Under the pieces are notes generated by a model, which was given only the letters and a program-made list of their open reading frames with translations, was not told where the DNA came from and searched no databases. A stretch of DNA of 64,000 bases from UBA7328 sp002471345 (lineage in GTDB: Bacteria > Bacteroidota > Bacteroidia > Chitinophagales > Saprospiraceae), in assembly GCA_964011275.1 (NCBI GenBank), contig CAXGOB010000018.1, positions 6,373 through 70,372 on the forward strand, read 5' to 3'. The position numbers and the translations under genes were made by a program. Of the stretch, positions 25,455 through 34,527 are shown piece after piece (within the stretch, counting starts at the first letter, position 1; each line of letters begins with the position of its first letter).

Positions 25455-27155
25455 TTAGATGTTATTATTCAATTGATTAGTGGCGTGACTAGCTGCTCTT
25501 GCAGTAAGTGCCATGTAAGTAATAGAAGGATTTTGACAAGCAGATGAAGTCATGCATGCCCCATCAGTGACATATACATTAGGTACCGCATGAATTGCAT
25601 TATCCCCATTCAGTACAGAGGTTTTTGGATCCCTGCCCATACGAGCTGTCCCCATTTCATGAATTCCAAGCCCTGGCCCTCCAATATCGCTATATGTTCT
25701 AATGTTCTTAAATCCTGACACTTCTAACATTTCAGCAGCATTATTAGCCATATCAGCTCTCATGGCCATTTCATTCTCTCTGAATTCGCAATCAAAAGTG
25801 ACGGTAGGAACACCCCATTTGTCTAGCTTGTCGTAATTCAAATACATCTTATTTCTATGATCTGGGAGCATTTCAGCGAAAGCTGTCATACCCATTGACC
25901 ATTTGCCTGGTTGCCCCATCATTTCTTTGAATTGAGGACCAGCTTTTAGTTCAGCTACCATGCTTCCCCAGCCACCTCTTCTTGCTCCTCCTTGATAACC
26001 CCAACCTCTTAGATAGTCTTTTTTGGATGCCTGGTCACCAAGATTAGTAGTCCTTGCTACATAAAACCCTGTCGGTCGACGTCCTTTGTAGTACTTATCA
26101 TCAAATCCATCTACTTCTGCACTTGCTCCGGTCTTGAAATGATGATCCATAAGGTTATGTCCTAATTCTCCACTGTCATTGCCCATTCCATTTGGAAAAC
26201 GTTCTGACTTACTGTTCAATAATATACTTGTAGAGGCAATTGCAGATGCACAAAGGAAGATCACTTTTGCGTAATACTCATAGGTTTCCTTAGTCTCTGT
26301 GTCTATTACATTTACACCAATGGCCTTACCTGAAGCATCATCATAGATTAATGAATGTACAATAGAGAAAGGTCTTAATGTCATGTTTCCTGTGGCCATT
26401 GCTGCAGGAAGAGTAGAGGCTTGTGATGAAAAGTAAGCCCCATAAGGACATCCTCTTATACACCTGTTTCTATTTTGACATTTTCCTCTACCGTTATGCG
26501 GTTGAGTAAGGTGTGCTGTCCTTCCAATAGTCATTGTCCAACCTAATGCCTTTTTGATTCTCTCTCTAGCATGTTGTTCGACACAGTTTAACTCAAAATT
26601 ACCCATGAATTTTGCATCTGGTACTTGGGCTAAACCTTCATTCATTCCTTGAATACCAATAAATTGCTCTACATAATCGTACCAGGGCTCTATATCACTA
26701 TACCTTATGGGCCAGTCTACTGCTACTCCGTCCTTTGCATTAGCTTCAAAATCCATTTCACTCCATCTATATACTTGTCTACCCCAAGTTATGGATCTAC
26801 CACCTACGTGATAACCACGACACCAGTCAAATCGTTTGTCTTCATAGTACGGATGTTCGCTATCTTTAACAAACCAATGCTTCGTTGCCTGGCTTGTAGT
26901 ATATCCAGTTCTACTTTGCATTGGATAGTGTTCCATTTGTTCGGCATAATCACTTCTGCCACGCAATGGAAGATCCCATGAGTCTAAACTTGCTGTAGGG
27001 TATTCTCCATGTTTGACATCTCTTCCTCTATCAAGAACCAAAGTTTTTAATCCTTTTTCTGTTAACTCTTTTGCAGCCCAGCCTCCACTTATTCCTGATC
27101 CTACAACTATTGCATCATAAGTTACTTCTGCTTCTCCTTGTGAATTGAATAACAT
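25455..27155 (-). CDS. GMC-family oxidoreductase (sugar/polyol dehydrogenase large subunit)
   Basis: FAD enzyme of 566 residues. ADP-binding VGSGISGGWAAKEL at the N-terminus, the GMC signature region GGRSITWGRQVYRW, a Cys-rich CIRGCPYGAY, and the C-terminal GTARMGRDPKTS plus TDGACMTSSACQNPS block with the catalytic region. It resembles gluconate 2-dehydrogenase and related periplasmic sugar-oxidising flavoproteins rather than choline dehydrogenase. No signal peptide of its own, so co-export with the Tat-type small subunit is likely. Flanked by a TIM-barrel isomerase, it probably acts in oxidation of a sugar or polyol whose identity is unknown. Confidence 0.88.
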   Translation of the reverse strand: MLFNSQGEAEVTYDAIVVGSGISGGWAAKELTEKGLKTLVLDRGRDVKHGEYPTASLDSWDLPLRGRSDYAEQMEHYPMQSRTGYTTSQATKHWFVKDSEHPYYEDKRFDWCRGYHVGGRSITWGRQVYRWSEMDFEANAKDGVAVDWPIRYSDIEPWYDYVEQFIGIQGMNEGLAQVPDAKFMGNFELNCVEQHARERIKKALGWTMTIGRTAHLTQPHNGRGKCQNRNRCIRGCPYGAYFSSQASTLPAAMATGNMTLRPFSIVHSLIYDDASGKAIGVNVIDTETKETYEYYAKVIFLCASAIASTSILLNSKSERFPNGMGNDSGELGHNLMDHHFKTGASAEVDGFDDKYYKGRRPTGFYVARTTNLGDQASKKDYLRGWGYQGGARRGGWGSMVAELKAGPQFKEMMGQPGKWSMGMTAFAEMLPDHRNKMYLNYDKLDKWGVPTVTFDCEFRENEMAMRADMANNAAEMLEVSGFKNIRTYSDIGGPGLGIHEMGTARMGRDPKTSVLNGDNAIHAVPNVYVTDGACMTSSACQNPSITYMALTARAASHATNQLNNNI

Positions 27156-27220
27156 ATATAGTTTTTAGTTTATATTTTAAATATTGATAATCAATGATTT
27201 ATATTGTTTGTTTCGATTTT

Positions 27221-28081
27221 TCAAACATCACATATCGTAATCCCTTCTGCTAATGATATGAATGGATCTTTTCTTGTCGGAATGAACTCTTGAGCTACAA
27301 AACCATCAAAGTCTTCTAGATCAGCAATAGCATTCATTATAGCCGGATAGTATAGTTCTTGGCTTTCATTAATTTCATTTCTACCAGGTACTCCTCCCGT
27401 ATGGTAATGTGATATATATTTTGAATTTTCACGAATTGTTCTAATCACATCACCTTCCATAATTTGCATATGGTAGATATCATAAAGTAATTTAAATTCT
27501 TCCATACCCAGTTTCTCACATAGTGCTGCGCCCCAGGTAGTATGATCACACATATAATCCTTATGATCTACTTTACTATTGAGGAGTTCCATGACAATTT
27601 TAATGTTGTGCTTCTTTGCCAATTTTACAACAGGATCTAATCCAATTGCGCAGTTTTCAAGTCCTGTCATATCATCCATTCCATTTCTGTTGCCAGAGAA
27701 ACATATGATTTGTTCTATTCCAAGATCAGCGGCCTTGGGAATGAGATCTGTCAAATCTGATAAAAGCTGAGCATGATTATTAGTATCACAGAATCCCTTT
27801 GATATTCCAAGTGGACTTCCATTTGCCATACCTACTTGTAGTCCAGCTTTGACTACCATATCCCAGTTGTCTGGTCCTATAATTTCAATAGATGAAATTC
27901 CAATATCCTTACACTTGTCAATCATTTCCTCCATAGGCACTCTACTGTAACACCATTTGCATACAGAGTGATTGATTCTTTGAGATATCGGCTTTTTTAA
28001 CTTAGGAACTTGTCCTTCACATTGTATCATACTGCCTCCTGTAACTAATGCCATTGTTGATAGAACTTGACGTCGTTTCAT
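27221..28081 (-). CDS. Exported TIM-barrel protein (hydroxypyruvate isomerase/xylose isomerase-like)
   Basis: Xylose-isomerase-like AP-endonuclease-2 fold, 286 residues. The N-terminus MKRRQVLSTMALVTGG resembles a Tat or lipoprotein signal (a Cys follows at IQCEG). Metal-site motifs: IVMELLNSKVDH (Glu ligand), LLYDIYHMQIMEGD (Asp/His ligands), HYHTGGVPGRNEI and GFVAQEFIPTR (last Glu). This pattern is that of hydroxypyruvate isomerase (Hyi). The export signal is unusual for a metabolic isomerase but common in Bacteroidota sugar-acid clusters. 65 bases upstream of the GMC gene on the same strand. Confidence 0.82.
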   Translation of the reverse strand: MKRRQVLSTMALVTGGSMIQCEGQVPKLKKPISQRINHSVCKWCYSRVPMEEMIDKCKDIGISSIEIIGPDNWDMVVKAGLQVGMANGSPLGISKGFCDTNNHAQLLSDLTDLIPKAADLGIEQIICFSGNRNGMDDMTGLENCAIGLDPVVKLAKKHNIKIVMELLNSKVDHKDYMCDHTTWGAALCEKLGMEEFKLLYDIYHMQIMEGDVIRTIRENSKYISHYHTGGVPGRNEINESQELYYPAIMNAIADLEDFDGFVAQEFIPTRKDPFISLAEGITICDV

Positions 28082-28154
28082 CTGGTGAATTCTTATGAGT
28101 TGGAAATATATAGATTTTTTGGGTTAATGAAAGAAGAGCTCTTTGATTAGAACA

Positions 28155-28259
28155 ATAGAACAGGAGAATCTATTTGCTTTTTTCTCAAGATGGTGAAGAT
28201 TATGGTTAAAATGCTAAAAGTCTTCACACATTAAATATGTACTGATTCTCCTATTCTAA
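28155..28259. repeat. 105-bp nested inverted repeat in the Hyi/gpsA divergent region
   Basis: Outer arms 28155-28170 and 28244-28259 match at 14 of 16 positions, with a perfect 9-bp core AGGAGAATC/GATTCTCCT. Inside them GTGAAGA (28193-28199) pairs with TCTTCAC (28221-28227). The element fills about half of the 224-bp gap between two divergent genes. It could be a miniature inverted-repeat element, a cruciform-forming regulatory site or a structured leader. Confidence 0.5.
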
Positions 28260-28305
28260 TTAGTGATTCTAAAAAGGACAAGCTTTAAAATACTAAATTT
28301 AGTAG

Positions 28306-29307
28306 ATGGATTTAAAAATCGGATCATTAGGGGGAGGATCATGGGGAACCACAGTGGCCGCCCTTACGGCAAGGAATAGCGCTACTAAGATATGGGCAAG
28401 AAGCTCAGAAACAGTAGATGATATCAATAAGAATCATAGAAATGAAAAGTATCTACCTGGAGCTAATTTGCCTAAATCTTTAGTGGCATGCAATACGATT
28501 ACTGAAACCGTAAAAGATGCAGATGTTATTGTAATGGGAATTCCTGCCCAAAATTTTCGAAGTGTGTTAAGGGATGCTAAACCTTTTATTAGACCATGGG
28601 TGCCTATTATAAGCCTAGCTAAAGGATTAGAAATGGGTACTAAAATGAGAATGACAGCTGTCATTGAAGAAGAAATGCAAGGCCACCCTGCAGGTGTATT
28701 GACAGGTCCAAATTTGGCAAAGGAAATTGCAGCTGGACAGGCAGCAGCAAGTGTAATTGCAATGGTGGATAATACTATTGCTCAAAGGCTTCAAAAAGTT
28801 TTTAACACAGGTCTATTTAGGGTGTATACTAACAATGATGTGATTGGATGTGAATTAGGCGGAGCTTTAAAAAATATTGTTGCAATAGCGACAGGAATGG
28901 GAGATGGAGCGAACGCTGGGGACAATACTCGATCAGCGATAATTACCAGAGGATTAGCGGAGTTGACCAGATTAGGAATAGCGATGGGAGGAAAACCAAC
29001 TACCTTCGCAGGGTTAGCAGGAATGGGAGATTTAGTGGCAACCTGCTCAAGTACCAAAAGTAGAAATAGGTATGTAGGTTTTAATCTTGGACAGGGAAGA
29101 AAGATAGAAGACATCATAACTGAAATGGCTGAAGTTGCAGAAGGAGTAAAAACTTCAAAAGTTGTAATGGAATTAGCCAATGAACTTAGCATAGATATGC
29201 CTATTGCAAACTCTGTTTACAAAGTGCTGTATGAAGGGGATTCTGTGAATGATGCTTTCCGGGGGCTACTTAGAAGGGATGTGGGATCAGAAGCGGAGCC
29301 TGGTTAG
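28306..29307 (+). CDS. gpsA: Glycerol-3-phosphate dehydrogenase [NAD(P)+]
   Basis: Cytosolic enzyme reducing dihydroxyacetone phosphate to sn-glycerol 3-phosphate, the backbone for phospholipids. 333 residues, normal length. NAD-binding LGGGSWGTTVAAL, the TGPNLAKEIAAG loop, the catalytic Lys in ELGGALKNIVAIATG and NTRSAIITRGLAE (substrate phosphate). The C-terminal RGLLRRDVGSEAEPG is compatible with the usual end. It diverges from the Hyi/GMC operon and stands alone; about 100 bases separate it from the converging SRPBCC gene. Confidence 0.94.
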   Translation: MDLKIGSLGGGSWGTTVAALTARNSATKIWARSSETVDDINKNHRNEKYLPGANLPKSLVACNTITETVKDADVIVMGIPAQNFRSVLRDAKPFIRPWVPIISLAKGLEMGTKMRMTAVIEEEMQGHPAGVLTGPNLAKEIAAGQAAASVIAMVDNTIAQRLQKVFNTGLFRVYTNNDVIGCELGGALKNIVAIATGMGDGANAGDNTRSAIITRGLAELTRLGIAMGGKPTTFAGLAGMGDLVATCSSTKSRNRYVGFNLGQGRKIEDIITEMAEVAEGVKTSKVVMELANELSIDMPIANSVYKVLYEGDSVNDAFRGLLRRDVGSEAEPG

Positions 29308-29410
29308 TAACATGGGTGAGTTAGATATCTAAAATTTAATTTTGACCATTAAAGCCCATCAAATGAATTGCTCATCCTAATTCAGAGAATAATTTATGTT
29401 AGTAATTTTC

Positions 29411-29863
29411 TTAAGACTTTTCTATCTTTTGCTGTAAATAATCAGTAAGTCTGTCCTTTAGAAAATAATTCCATCCTGCCACTCCGCTTTCTCTTTTAAA
29501 CTCAGGGATGTCGCTAGGATAGGGTTTAGTAATTACACTGGTTAAGGTCAAGGTGCATTCATCAGCAGAAGGTTTTAAATCAAACTGAACATATCCATCA
29601 CCATCATATTCAGCAAAATTAAAAGTGTATCTGATCATCTGACCTTCCAAGACTTCTAGTACTTTAAACTGATGCGTGAAATCTCTGCCTTCATTTGTGA
29701 GCAAGAATGAAGTATAAAAACCTACTTCTGGTTTGAAATCAGGAATTGCTTCAAAATACCACTGTTTCATTTCTGAGATATTCGTAAGAGCATGCCACAA
29801 TTGTTCTGAAGTACAAGAAGGGTATGAGTGGGTTATGATGATTGGCTGATCTATAAGATTCAT
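29411..29863 (-). CDS. SRPBCC / AHSA1-like domain protein
   Basis: Small 150-residue protein with the START/AHSA1 helix-grip fold: an opening HSYPSCTSEQLWHALTNISEM, then WYFEAIPDFKPEVG, beta strands FKVLEVLEGQMIRYTF and a long C-terminal helix GVAGWNYFLKDRLTDYL. Such proteins bind hydrophobic ligands or act as Hsp90 cochaperone homologues; no ligand can be named. Single gene, divergent from the following PLP decarboxylase. Confidence 0.8.
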   Translation of the reverse strand: MNLIDQPIIITHSYPSCTSEQLWHALTNISEMKQWYFEAIPDFKPEVGFYTSFLLTNEGRDFTHQFKVLEVLEGQMIRYTFNFAEYDGDGYVQFDLKPSADECTLTLTSVITKPYPSDIPEFKRESGVAGWNYFLKDRLTDYLQQKIEKS

Positions 29864-29975
29864 AAGAGTTATGATATTATTATCCCATAAAGTTAAAAAT
29901 CAGAAAACAAAGTTCTAGTCAAAAAAATAGGGAACATTTTATTACAAATGAGTCATTCAGCTTTTCTTTACAAAT

Positions 29976-31391
29976 ATGAAGTCAAATGAATTTCGAAAGC
30001 ATGCACATCATTTTGTTGATTGGATGGCTAATTATATGGATGCTGTAGAGTCCTATCCCGTAAAGTCTCAAGTTGCTCCCAAAGAAATTTACGATCAGAT
30101 AGAGCAAGAAATGCCTATTGAAGGAGTAGAAGTGGATCAAATATTCTCTGATTTTAAAGACATTATAATGCCAGGGATTACCCACTGGCAAAGTCCTAAT
30201 TTCTTTGCTTATTTCAATGCTAATGGCAGTGCACCATCAATACTAGCAGAGATGATCACAGCTACTCTTGGTGTTCAAGGGATGAAGTGGGATACTTCTC
30301 CTGCTTCTACTGAACTAGAAGAAAGAATGATGGAATGGCTCAGAGATGCGATGGGAATTCCGAGTGACTGGAGTGGGGTAATTCAGGACACAGGATCTAC
30401 ATCTACATTAGCATCGATTCTTACCGCAAGAGAGCAAAAGTCAAATTATCAAGTTAATGAAAAAGGCTTTAAGGGCTACTCAAATATGCGAGTATATTGC
30501 TCAGAGGAAACTCATTCATCCATAGAAAAAGGAGCAAAAATAGCTGGAATAGGAAAAGAAAATGTGGTGAAAATTAAGTCTGATGAGCTGCTTCAAATGT
30601 GCACTGACGACTTAGAAAAAGCTATTTTGTCGGACATCGAAAATGGATATGTTCCTTGCTGTATTGCATCCACATTAGGCACTACAGGCACCACTGCAAT
30701 GGACTCTGTGGATGATGTAGGGACTGTTTCCCAAAAATATAAAATATGGCATCACATAGATGCTGCATATGTTGGTTCTGCGCTATTACTTCCTGAATTT
30801 CAATTCCTAATAAAAGGGATAGAGAAAGCGGACAGCTTTTTTTTCAACCCTCATAAATGGATGTTTACCAATTTTGATTGTTCTGCCTACTTCGTGAAAG
30901 ATAAGAATGCACTTATTAACACCTTTGCCATACTCCCGGAATATCTGAAAACTTCAAATGACGGTGTAGTTAATAATCATTGTGATTGGGGAGTGCCTTT
31001 AGGTAGAAGATTTAGATCATTGAAGTTGTGGTTTGTGATAAGATACTATGGCCTTAAAGGAATTCAACAAAAACTCAGAAGTCACATTGAATTAGCAAAA
31101 TGGTTAGAAGTTCAGATTAATGACTCTAAAGACTTTCAAATGATTATTCCAAGGACCATGAACTTAGTTTGTTTTCACTTTAATCCTATGGAATCAAAGG
31201 ATGTGCCTGCATTGAATGAGGTAAATGAAAAGCTACTTAACACACTCAATGCTTCAGGATCTATCTATCTTACACATACGAAAGTGGATGAAGTCTACAC
31301 ATTACGAATGGTGATTGGCCAGACCAATGTGACACAAAATCATGTTGAAAATGCATGGAGTCACATTTTAGAATCTGCTAAAAATTTATGA
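29976..31391 (+). CDS. PLP-dependent aromatic-L-amino-acid decarboxylase family protein
   Basis: Group II decarboxylase of 471 residues. Landmarks: WQSPNFFAYFNANGSAPS (substrate pocket shared by tryptophan/DOPA decarboxylases), GSTSTLASILTAREQ, stacking His180 in SEETHSS, Asp262 in HIDAAYVG, and Schiff-base Lys294 in NPHKWMFTNFDCS. The close match in layout to DOPA/tryptophan decarboxylase suggests production of tyramine, tryptamine or phenethylamine. A monoamine-type role is plausible but the substrate is unproven. Stands alone with an upstream gap of about 110 bases and converges on carbonic anhydrase 12 bases later. Confidence 0.88.
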   Translation: MKSNEFRKHAHHFVDWMANYMDAVESYPVKSQVAPKEIYDQIEQEMPIEGVEVDQIFSDFKDIIMPGITHWQSPNFFAYFNANGSAPSILAEMITATLGVQGMKWDTSPASTELEERMMEWLRDAMGIPSDWSGVIQDTGSTSTLASILTAREQKSNYQVNEKGFKGYSNMRVYCSEETHSSIEKGAKIAGIGKENVVKIKSDELLQMCTDDLEKAILSDIENGYVPCCIASTLGTTGTTAMDSVDDVGTVSQKYKIWHHIDAAYVGSALLLPEFQFLIKGIEKADSFFFNPHKWMFTNFDCSAYFVKDKNALINTFAILPEYLKTSNDGVVNNHCDWGVPLGRRFRSLKLWFVIRYYGLKGIQQKLRSHIELAKWLEVQINDSKDFQMIIPRTMNLVCFHFNPMESKDVPALNEVNEKLLNTLNASGSIYLTHTKVDEVYTLRMVIGQTNVTQNHVENAWSHILESAKNL

Positions 31392-31403
31392 GAGAGAAAT
31401 TCC

Positions 31404-31970
31404 TTATAAGAAGTCTACCTTCCCTCCATCCAGATTATAATAAGCAGGAACAATCTCAACTTCACCTCTATCCACAAAATCTTTGATAATAGCCGATCTG
31501 CTTGCTAATTCTTGGGCTGTCAGTTTGGCGTTGACTTTTACAATGTCGTTGATTTCTGCTCCCTCTTCAGATGCTGCTAACGCAGGGGCAACATGTGATA
31601 ATAAGTGATTTAAGTTATAACCGTTATCTCCTCCTGCTGCTGCTGCTGTCACTGCTCCGCAGCTCTCGTGTCCTAAAACCACTATTACTTTGGATCCGCA
31701 ATGAGCCACAGCATATTCTATACTGGCCATTGATGATGTATTAGCAACATTACCTGCTACTCTAACAACAAAAAGTTCACCTAGACCTGTATCAAATGCC
31801 AATTCAGGAACTACACGACTATCTGCACAACTGAGCACTATTGCATAAGGCTGTTGTCCTCCTACTAATGAATCGCGTCTTGTGCTATTTTGAAGTTTGC
31901 CATCCAATTGATCTGATACGAATCTGGCATTTCCATCCTTTAGCCTTTGTACTACTTCATTATTTGTCAT
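31404..31970 (-). CDS. Beta-class carbonic anhydrase
   Basis: Zinc enzyme interconverting CO2 and bicarbonate, 188 residues. Zinc ligands Cys48, His101 and Cys104 and the Asp50/Arg52 dyad are seen in VLSCADSRVVPE and LGHESCGAVTAA. An Ala/Gly-rich insertion follows the second motif. No signal peptide, so cytoplasmic. A likely -7 promoter element (TATTTTTG on the minus strand, 32003-32010) precedes the start by 33 bases. Converges on the decarboxylase, whose CO2 release gives a loose metabolic link at most. Confidence 0.94.
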   Translation of the reverse strand: MTNNEVVQRLKDGNARFVSDQLDGKLQNSTRRDSLVGGQQPYAIVLSCADSRVVPELAFDTGLGELFVVRVAGNVANTSSMASIEYAVAHCGSKVIVVLGHESCGAVTAAAAGGDNGYNLNHLLSHVAPALAASEEGAEINDIVKVNAKLTAQELASRSAIIKDFVDRGEVEIVPAYYNLDGGKVDFL

Positions 31971-32002
31971 GATATCTTATATTAAATTGTTTCTGAATTT
32001 TG

Positions 32003-32010
32003 CAAAAATA
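32003..32010 (-). promoter_or_regulatory. Likely -7 element of the carbonic anhydrase gene
   Basis: On the minus strand TATTTTTG fits TAnnTTTG, 33 bases before the ATG; 18 bases further upstream lies ATTG in place of the -33 TTTG. Confidence 0.35.
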
Positions 32011-32083
32011 ATTTTCAAAATTGAATGTCAATACATTTTTGGAAATAAATCTAATAACTACTAATAGTTATTAACAAACGACT

Positions 32084-32791
32084 CTAAACCTCAAGTTCCT
32101 GATTTTCAATTTTGGGGTATTTCTTCATTAAAACCCATGTGACGAAACCTGGAATAATTATAGCTTGCCAAAGAAAAAATACTAGATTGGTCCATTCACC
32201 AAATTGTTCTGTAGGGCCAGCCGGAATGAAAAGCGAGTTGCCTAGAGGGCCTGCAGAAAGAAAGACAATGCTTACTAAAATCCAGCCGAAATGTAGACCC
32301 AAAGGAGCATAAAGAGATTTAGTTTTGGCAAATGCATAGGCAAACATCCATCCTCCAGCACCTGTTAATAGAAATACATAAATCATAGGAATAATACGCC
32401 CTCCGATCATATTGTAGCTGAACCAATGATATATTCCAAATGCTATGGCACTAAGCATACACCCTTTGACAATTCCAATATATCTTATCAAAATATATAA
32501 TATGGCTCCGCGGAAAATGAGCTCTTCAAAAAGTGCAGCTTTCAAGGTCCACCAAGCCCCATTAATGCCTTCATTGAATCCATAATCTGGATTCCGGATG
32601 TAATGTTCATTTTTGAGATAGGCTTGGCCAACTAAATTTATAACACAAAATATCGCCATAGGTATAAATCCCCATAAAAACTCTTTCAATCTTTGGAAAG
32701 AAGGAACTATGCCTAAGGCTGTTATATGCTCTTTCAAAACAAACCATAGAATTAACCAAGAAAGAATGAAAACTACTATAACACCTAACAT
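32084..32791 (-). CDS. CPBP-family intramembrane metalloprotease
   Basis: Integral-membrane protein of 235 residues with about seven hydrophobic helices. The glutamic-type protease motif EELIFRGAIL (EExxxR), a later IYHWFSY (His) and LGLHFGWILVS (HxxxB-type third motif) identify the CPBP/Rce1 family, whose members cleave or process prenylated or other small peptides in the membrane. Substrate unknown. Lone gene; 80 bases upstream lies the broken bestrophin gene on the same strand. Confidence 0.88.
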   Translation of the reverse strand: MLGVIVVFILSWLILWFVLKEHITALGIVPSFQRLKEFLWGFIPMAIFCVINLVGQAYLKNEHYIRNPDYGFNEGINGAWWTLKAALFEELIFRGAILYILIRYIGIVKGCMLSAIAFGIYHWFSYNMIGGRIIPMIYVFLLTGAGGWMFAYAFAKTKSLYAPLGLHFGWILVSIVFLSAGPLGNSLFIPAGPTEQFGEWTNLVFFLWQAIIIPGFVTWVLMKKYPKIENQELEV

Positions 32792-32871
32792 CTACTGTTT
32801 AAATTTGAATGATTGAAGAAAAATGTTTGGTCAAACCATCAATAGGTTGATATTGATTCATGAATGAATTC

Positions 32872-33894
32872 TCAAATCAAAATATCAAAATTTTCTGTAG
32901 GTTTTATAGGAGAAGGTAAATCTGTTTCATCTAACATTTGTCTTATATCTATTTCTATTCCTCGAGATATGGAGGTGATAGGGACATCGTTATGAAGTCC
33001 TTCAAATGGGTTCTCACTATAGTCTCCAATCAGCTCCATCATCCAGAATACCCACGAGCCAATTATAGAAAATGGAATGGCTATCAGGGTAAACATTTCA
33101 TTATCATGATCATGAAAGATATTCAGCATACCGAATGGCAATAATGCAATGAAGATTACAACAAAGAAATAATTGACAGATGCATATTGTCGAGGAAAAG
33201 GAAAGTTTTTAATCCTTTCTGATTTTCCTTGAAGGGTATAAAATTCAGTAATCAGACCCTGCATCTCTAGATGCCTGAAGTGCTCTAAGTGTCCTGTTTT
33301 TCTAAGAGCCATTAAGCTCTTACTCTGCATACTCAATAGATGTGAAGACCTATTGCCTTTTTTCATAACATATTCGAACTCATCTCAGGAGAGATAAGGT
33401 TTTATCTGATCAAAATTTTCTTCTTTACAGCTTAGACCTAACTCTTTTCTGAAGGCTTCGTCTCTTTCGCTATCATGTTCCCATGTTTTAATCTTTCTCA
33501 TTTCTAGAGCCAATGCGCGGAGCCATGCCACATGTCGATGGACTATAGACTGTCTCGTTTGAATAAGTTCCTCATTCGTTTTTTCAACTGTTGCTTCATC
33601 ATTAATTATAAAATCTCGGGCCATTACTGTGAAAGATCTGGATGCATTCACAATCCCTCCCCAGATTTTTCGTGCTTCCCATAACCTATCATAGGAGGAA
33701 TTATTTTTAAATCCTAAATAGAATGCTACTGCTATACCTATAAGTGATATAGGTTGCCATGGAAGATGTAACCATTCTAAACCTAAAACGGAATGAGCTA
33801 AAACTATGGCAGAATCAAATATGACAAAAATCATCACGTATTTCTTGCTCCACATTAGTGTTCTCCAAAAAGAAAATCTAGTACCTATATACAT
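32872..33894 (-). pseudogene. Bestrophin-family channel interrupted by one in-frame TGA
   Basis: Bestrophin-like (UPF0187) anion channel. The first 169 codons (33894-33385) give RFSFWRTLMW, a membrane helix pair and the family signature NNSSYDRLWEARKIWGGIVN. A single TGA at 33385-33387 then interrupts; reading straight on in the same frame gives DEFEYVMKKGNRSSHLLS and the remaining 170 residues with helices FFVVIFIALLPFGMLN and IAIPFSIIGSWVFWMMEL and the conserved ENPFEGLHNDVP. No frameshift or other lesion is seen, so this is a very recent nonsense mutation, a sequencing error or read-through. The second half has its own ATG at 33366 but would lack the N-terminal helices. The full-length product would be about 340 residues. 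Confidence 0.85.
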
Positions 33895-34161
33895 ATTGGT
33901 TATTTATAAATCTTATCAGCTTTGCAAAATATATAATTCAATTGAAATGATATGTATGGGATCCCAAATCGGAACCCTTAAGCTGCGATAAGGCAGCAGA
34001 TCAGCATAGTGAGAAATAAAATGATGAGACCAGAAAAGAAATACTGCAGTGTCTTTTTATAATAGGCCTGTGAATATATTGGGCCCGCTTAGATTTATCA
34101 TTTAATATGAGCCTAGAAGCTCTTTCTGCGGACATTAAAGTATGTATATAATGACCTCATC

Positions 34162-34188
34162 CCAGAAGTCAATTGTCTTCTGGTTTTT
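34162..34188 (+). terminator. Intrinsic terminator-like hairpin
   Basis: CCAGAAG (34162-34168) pairs with CTTCTGG (34177-34183), followed by five T residues. No plus-strand gene lies immediately upstream, so it may be a relic of a lost gene. Confidence 0.55.
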
Positions 34189-34464
34189 CATTATGAGCTT
34201 AATTTATGTCCTCCTAGTATTCTTCTGAATTATCAACTTCATCACAGATGATAAAATCAAAATTTGAGCTATTTGCTTCTAATTGATTCATGGATAAAAC
34301 ATGGATTCCAGGCAGGACCATTTTTCAAATCGAATACTAGAATTTCATGGCAAGCACCTGCAGATGATATTTATTAAACTGTGGATTACATTAATTTTCT
34401 AAATCCTATTCCAAAGTATAATTTCTTAATCATTTCTATATATTGATTTGTAAATCGTTCATTA

Positions 34465-34493
34465 TCAAAAAGATCAAAAAAAGATCTTTTTGA
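34465..34493. terminator. Strong symmetrical hairpin downstream of the mannitol-dehydrogenase relic
   Basis: An 11-bp perfect stem TCAAAAAGATC/GATCTTTTTGA with a seven-A loop, flanked by GTTC and GAAC that can extend it. It lies 35 bases past the end of the relic on the minus strand and could have terminated its operon. Confidence 0.5.
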
Positions 34494-34527
34494 CGAACAA
34501 ATGCTATTCTTTCATTTTGGGTGTATT

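Larger units (their letters stand above)
33895..34527. other. Gap between broken genes with two unassigned minus-strand frames
   Basis: No recognised gene. Two short minus-strand frames look protein-like but match nothing I know: 34135-34001 (44 residues, opening MSAERASRLILNDKSKRAQY) and 34321-34214 (35 residues, ending FIICDEVDNSEEY), the latter with related-looking sequence in a second frame just upstream (EILVFDLKNGPAWNP). They may be scraps of further decayed genes. Two hairpins lie in the gap and are listed separately. Confidence 0.45.

Noticed and set aside
28791..29192. A 133-codon frame antisense to gpsA
   Set aside because: Shadow of a conserved gene, no independent start signal or motif.
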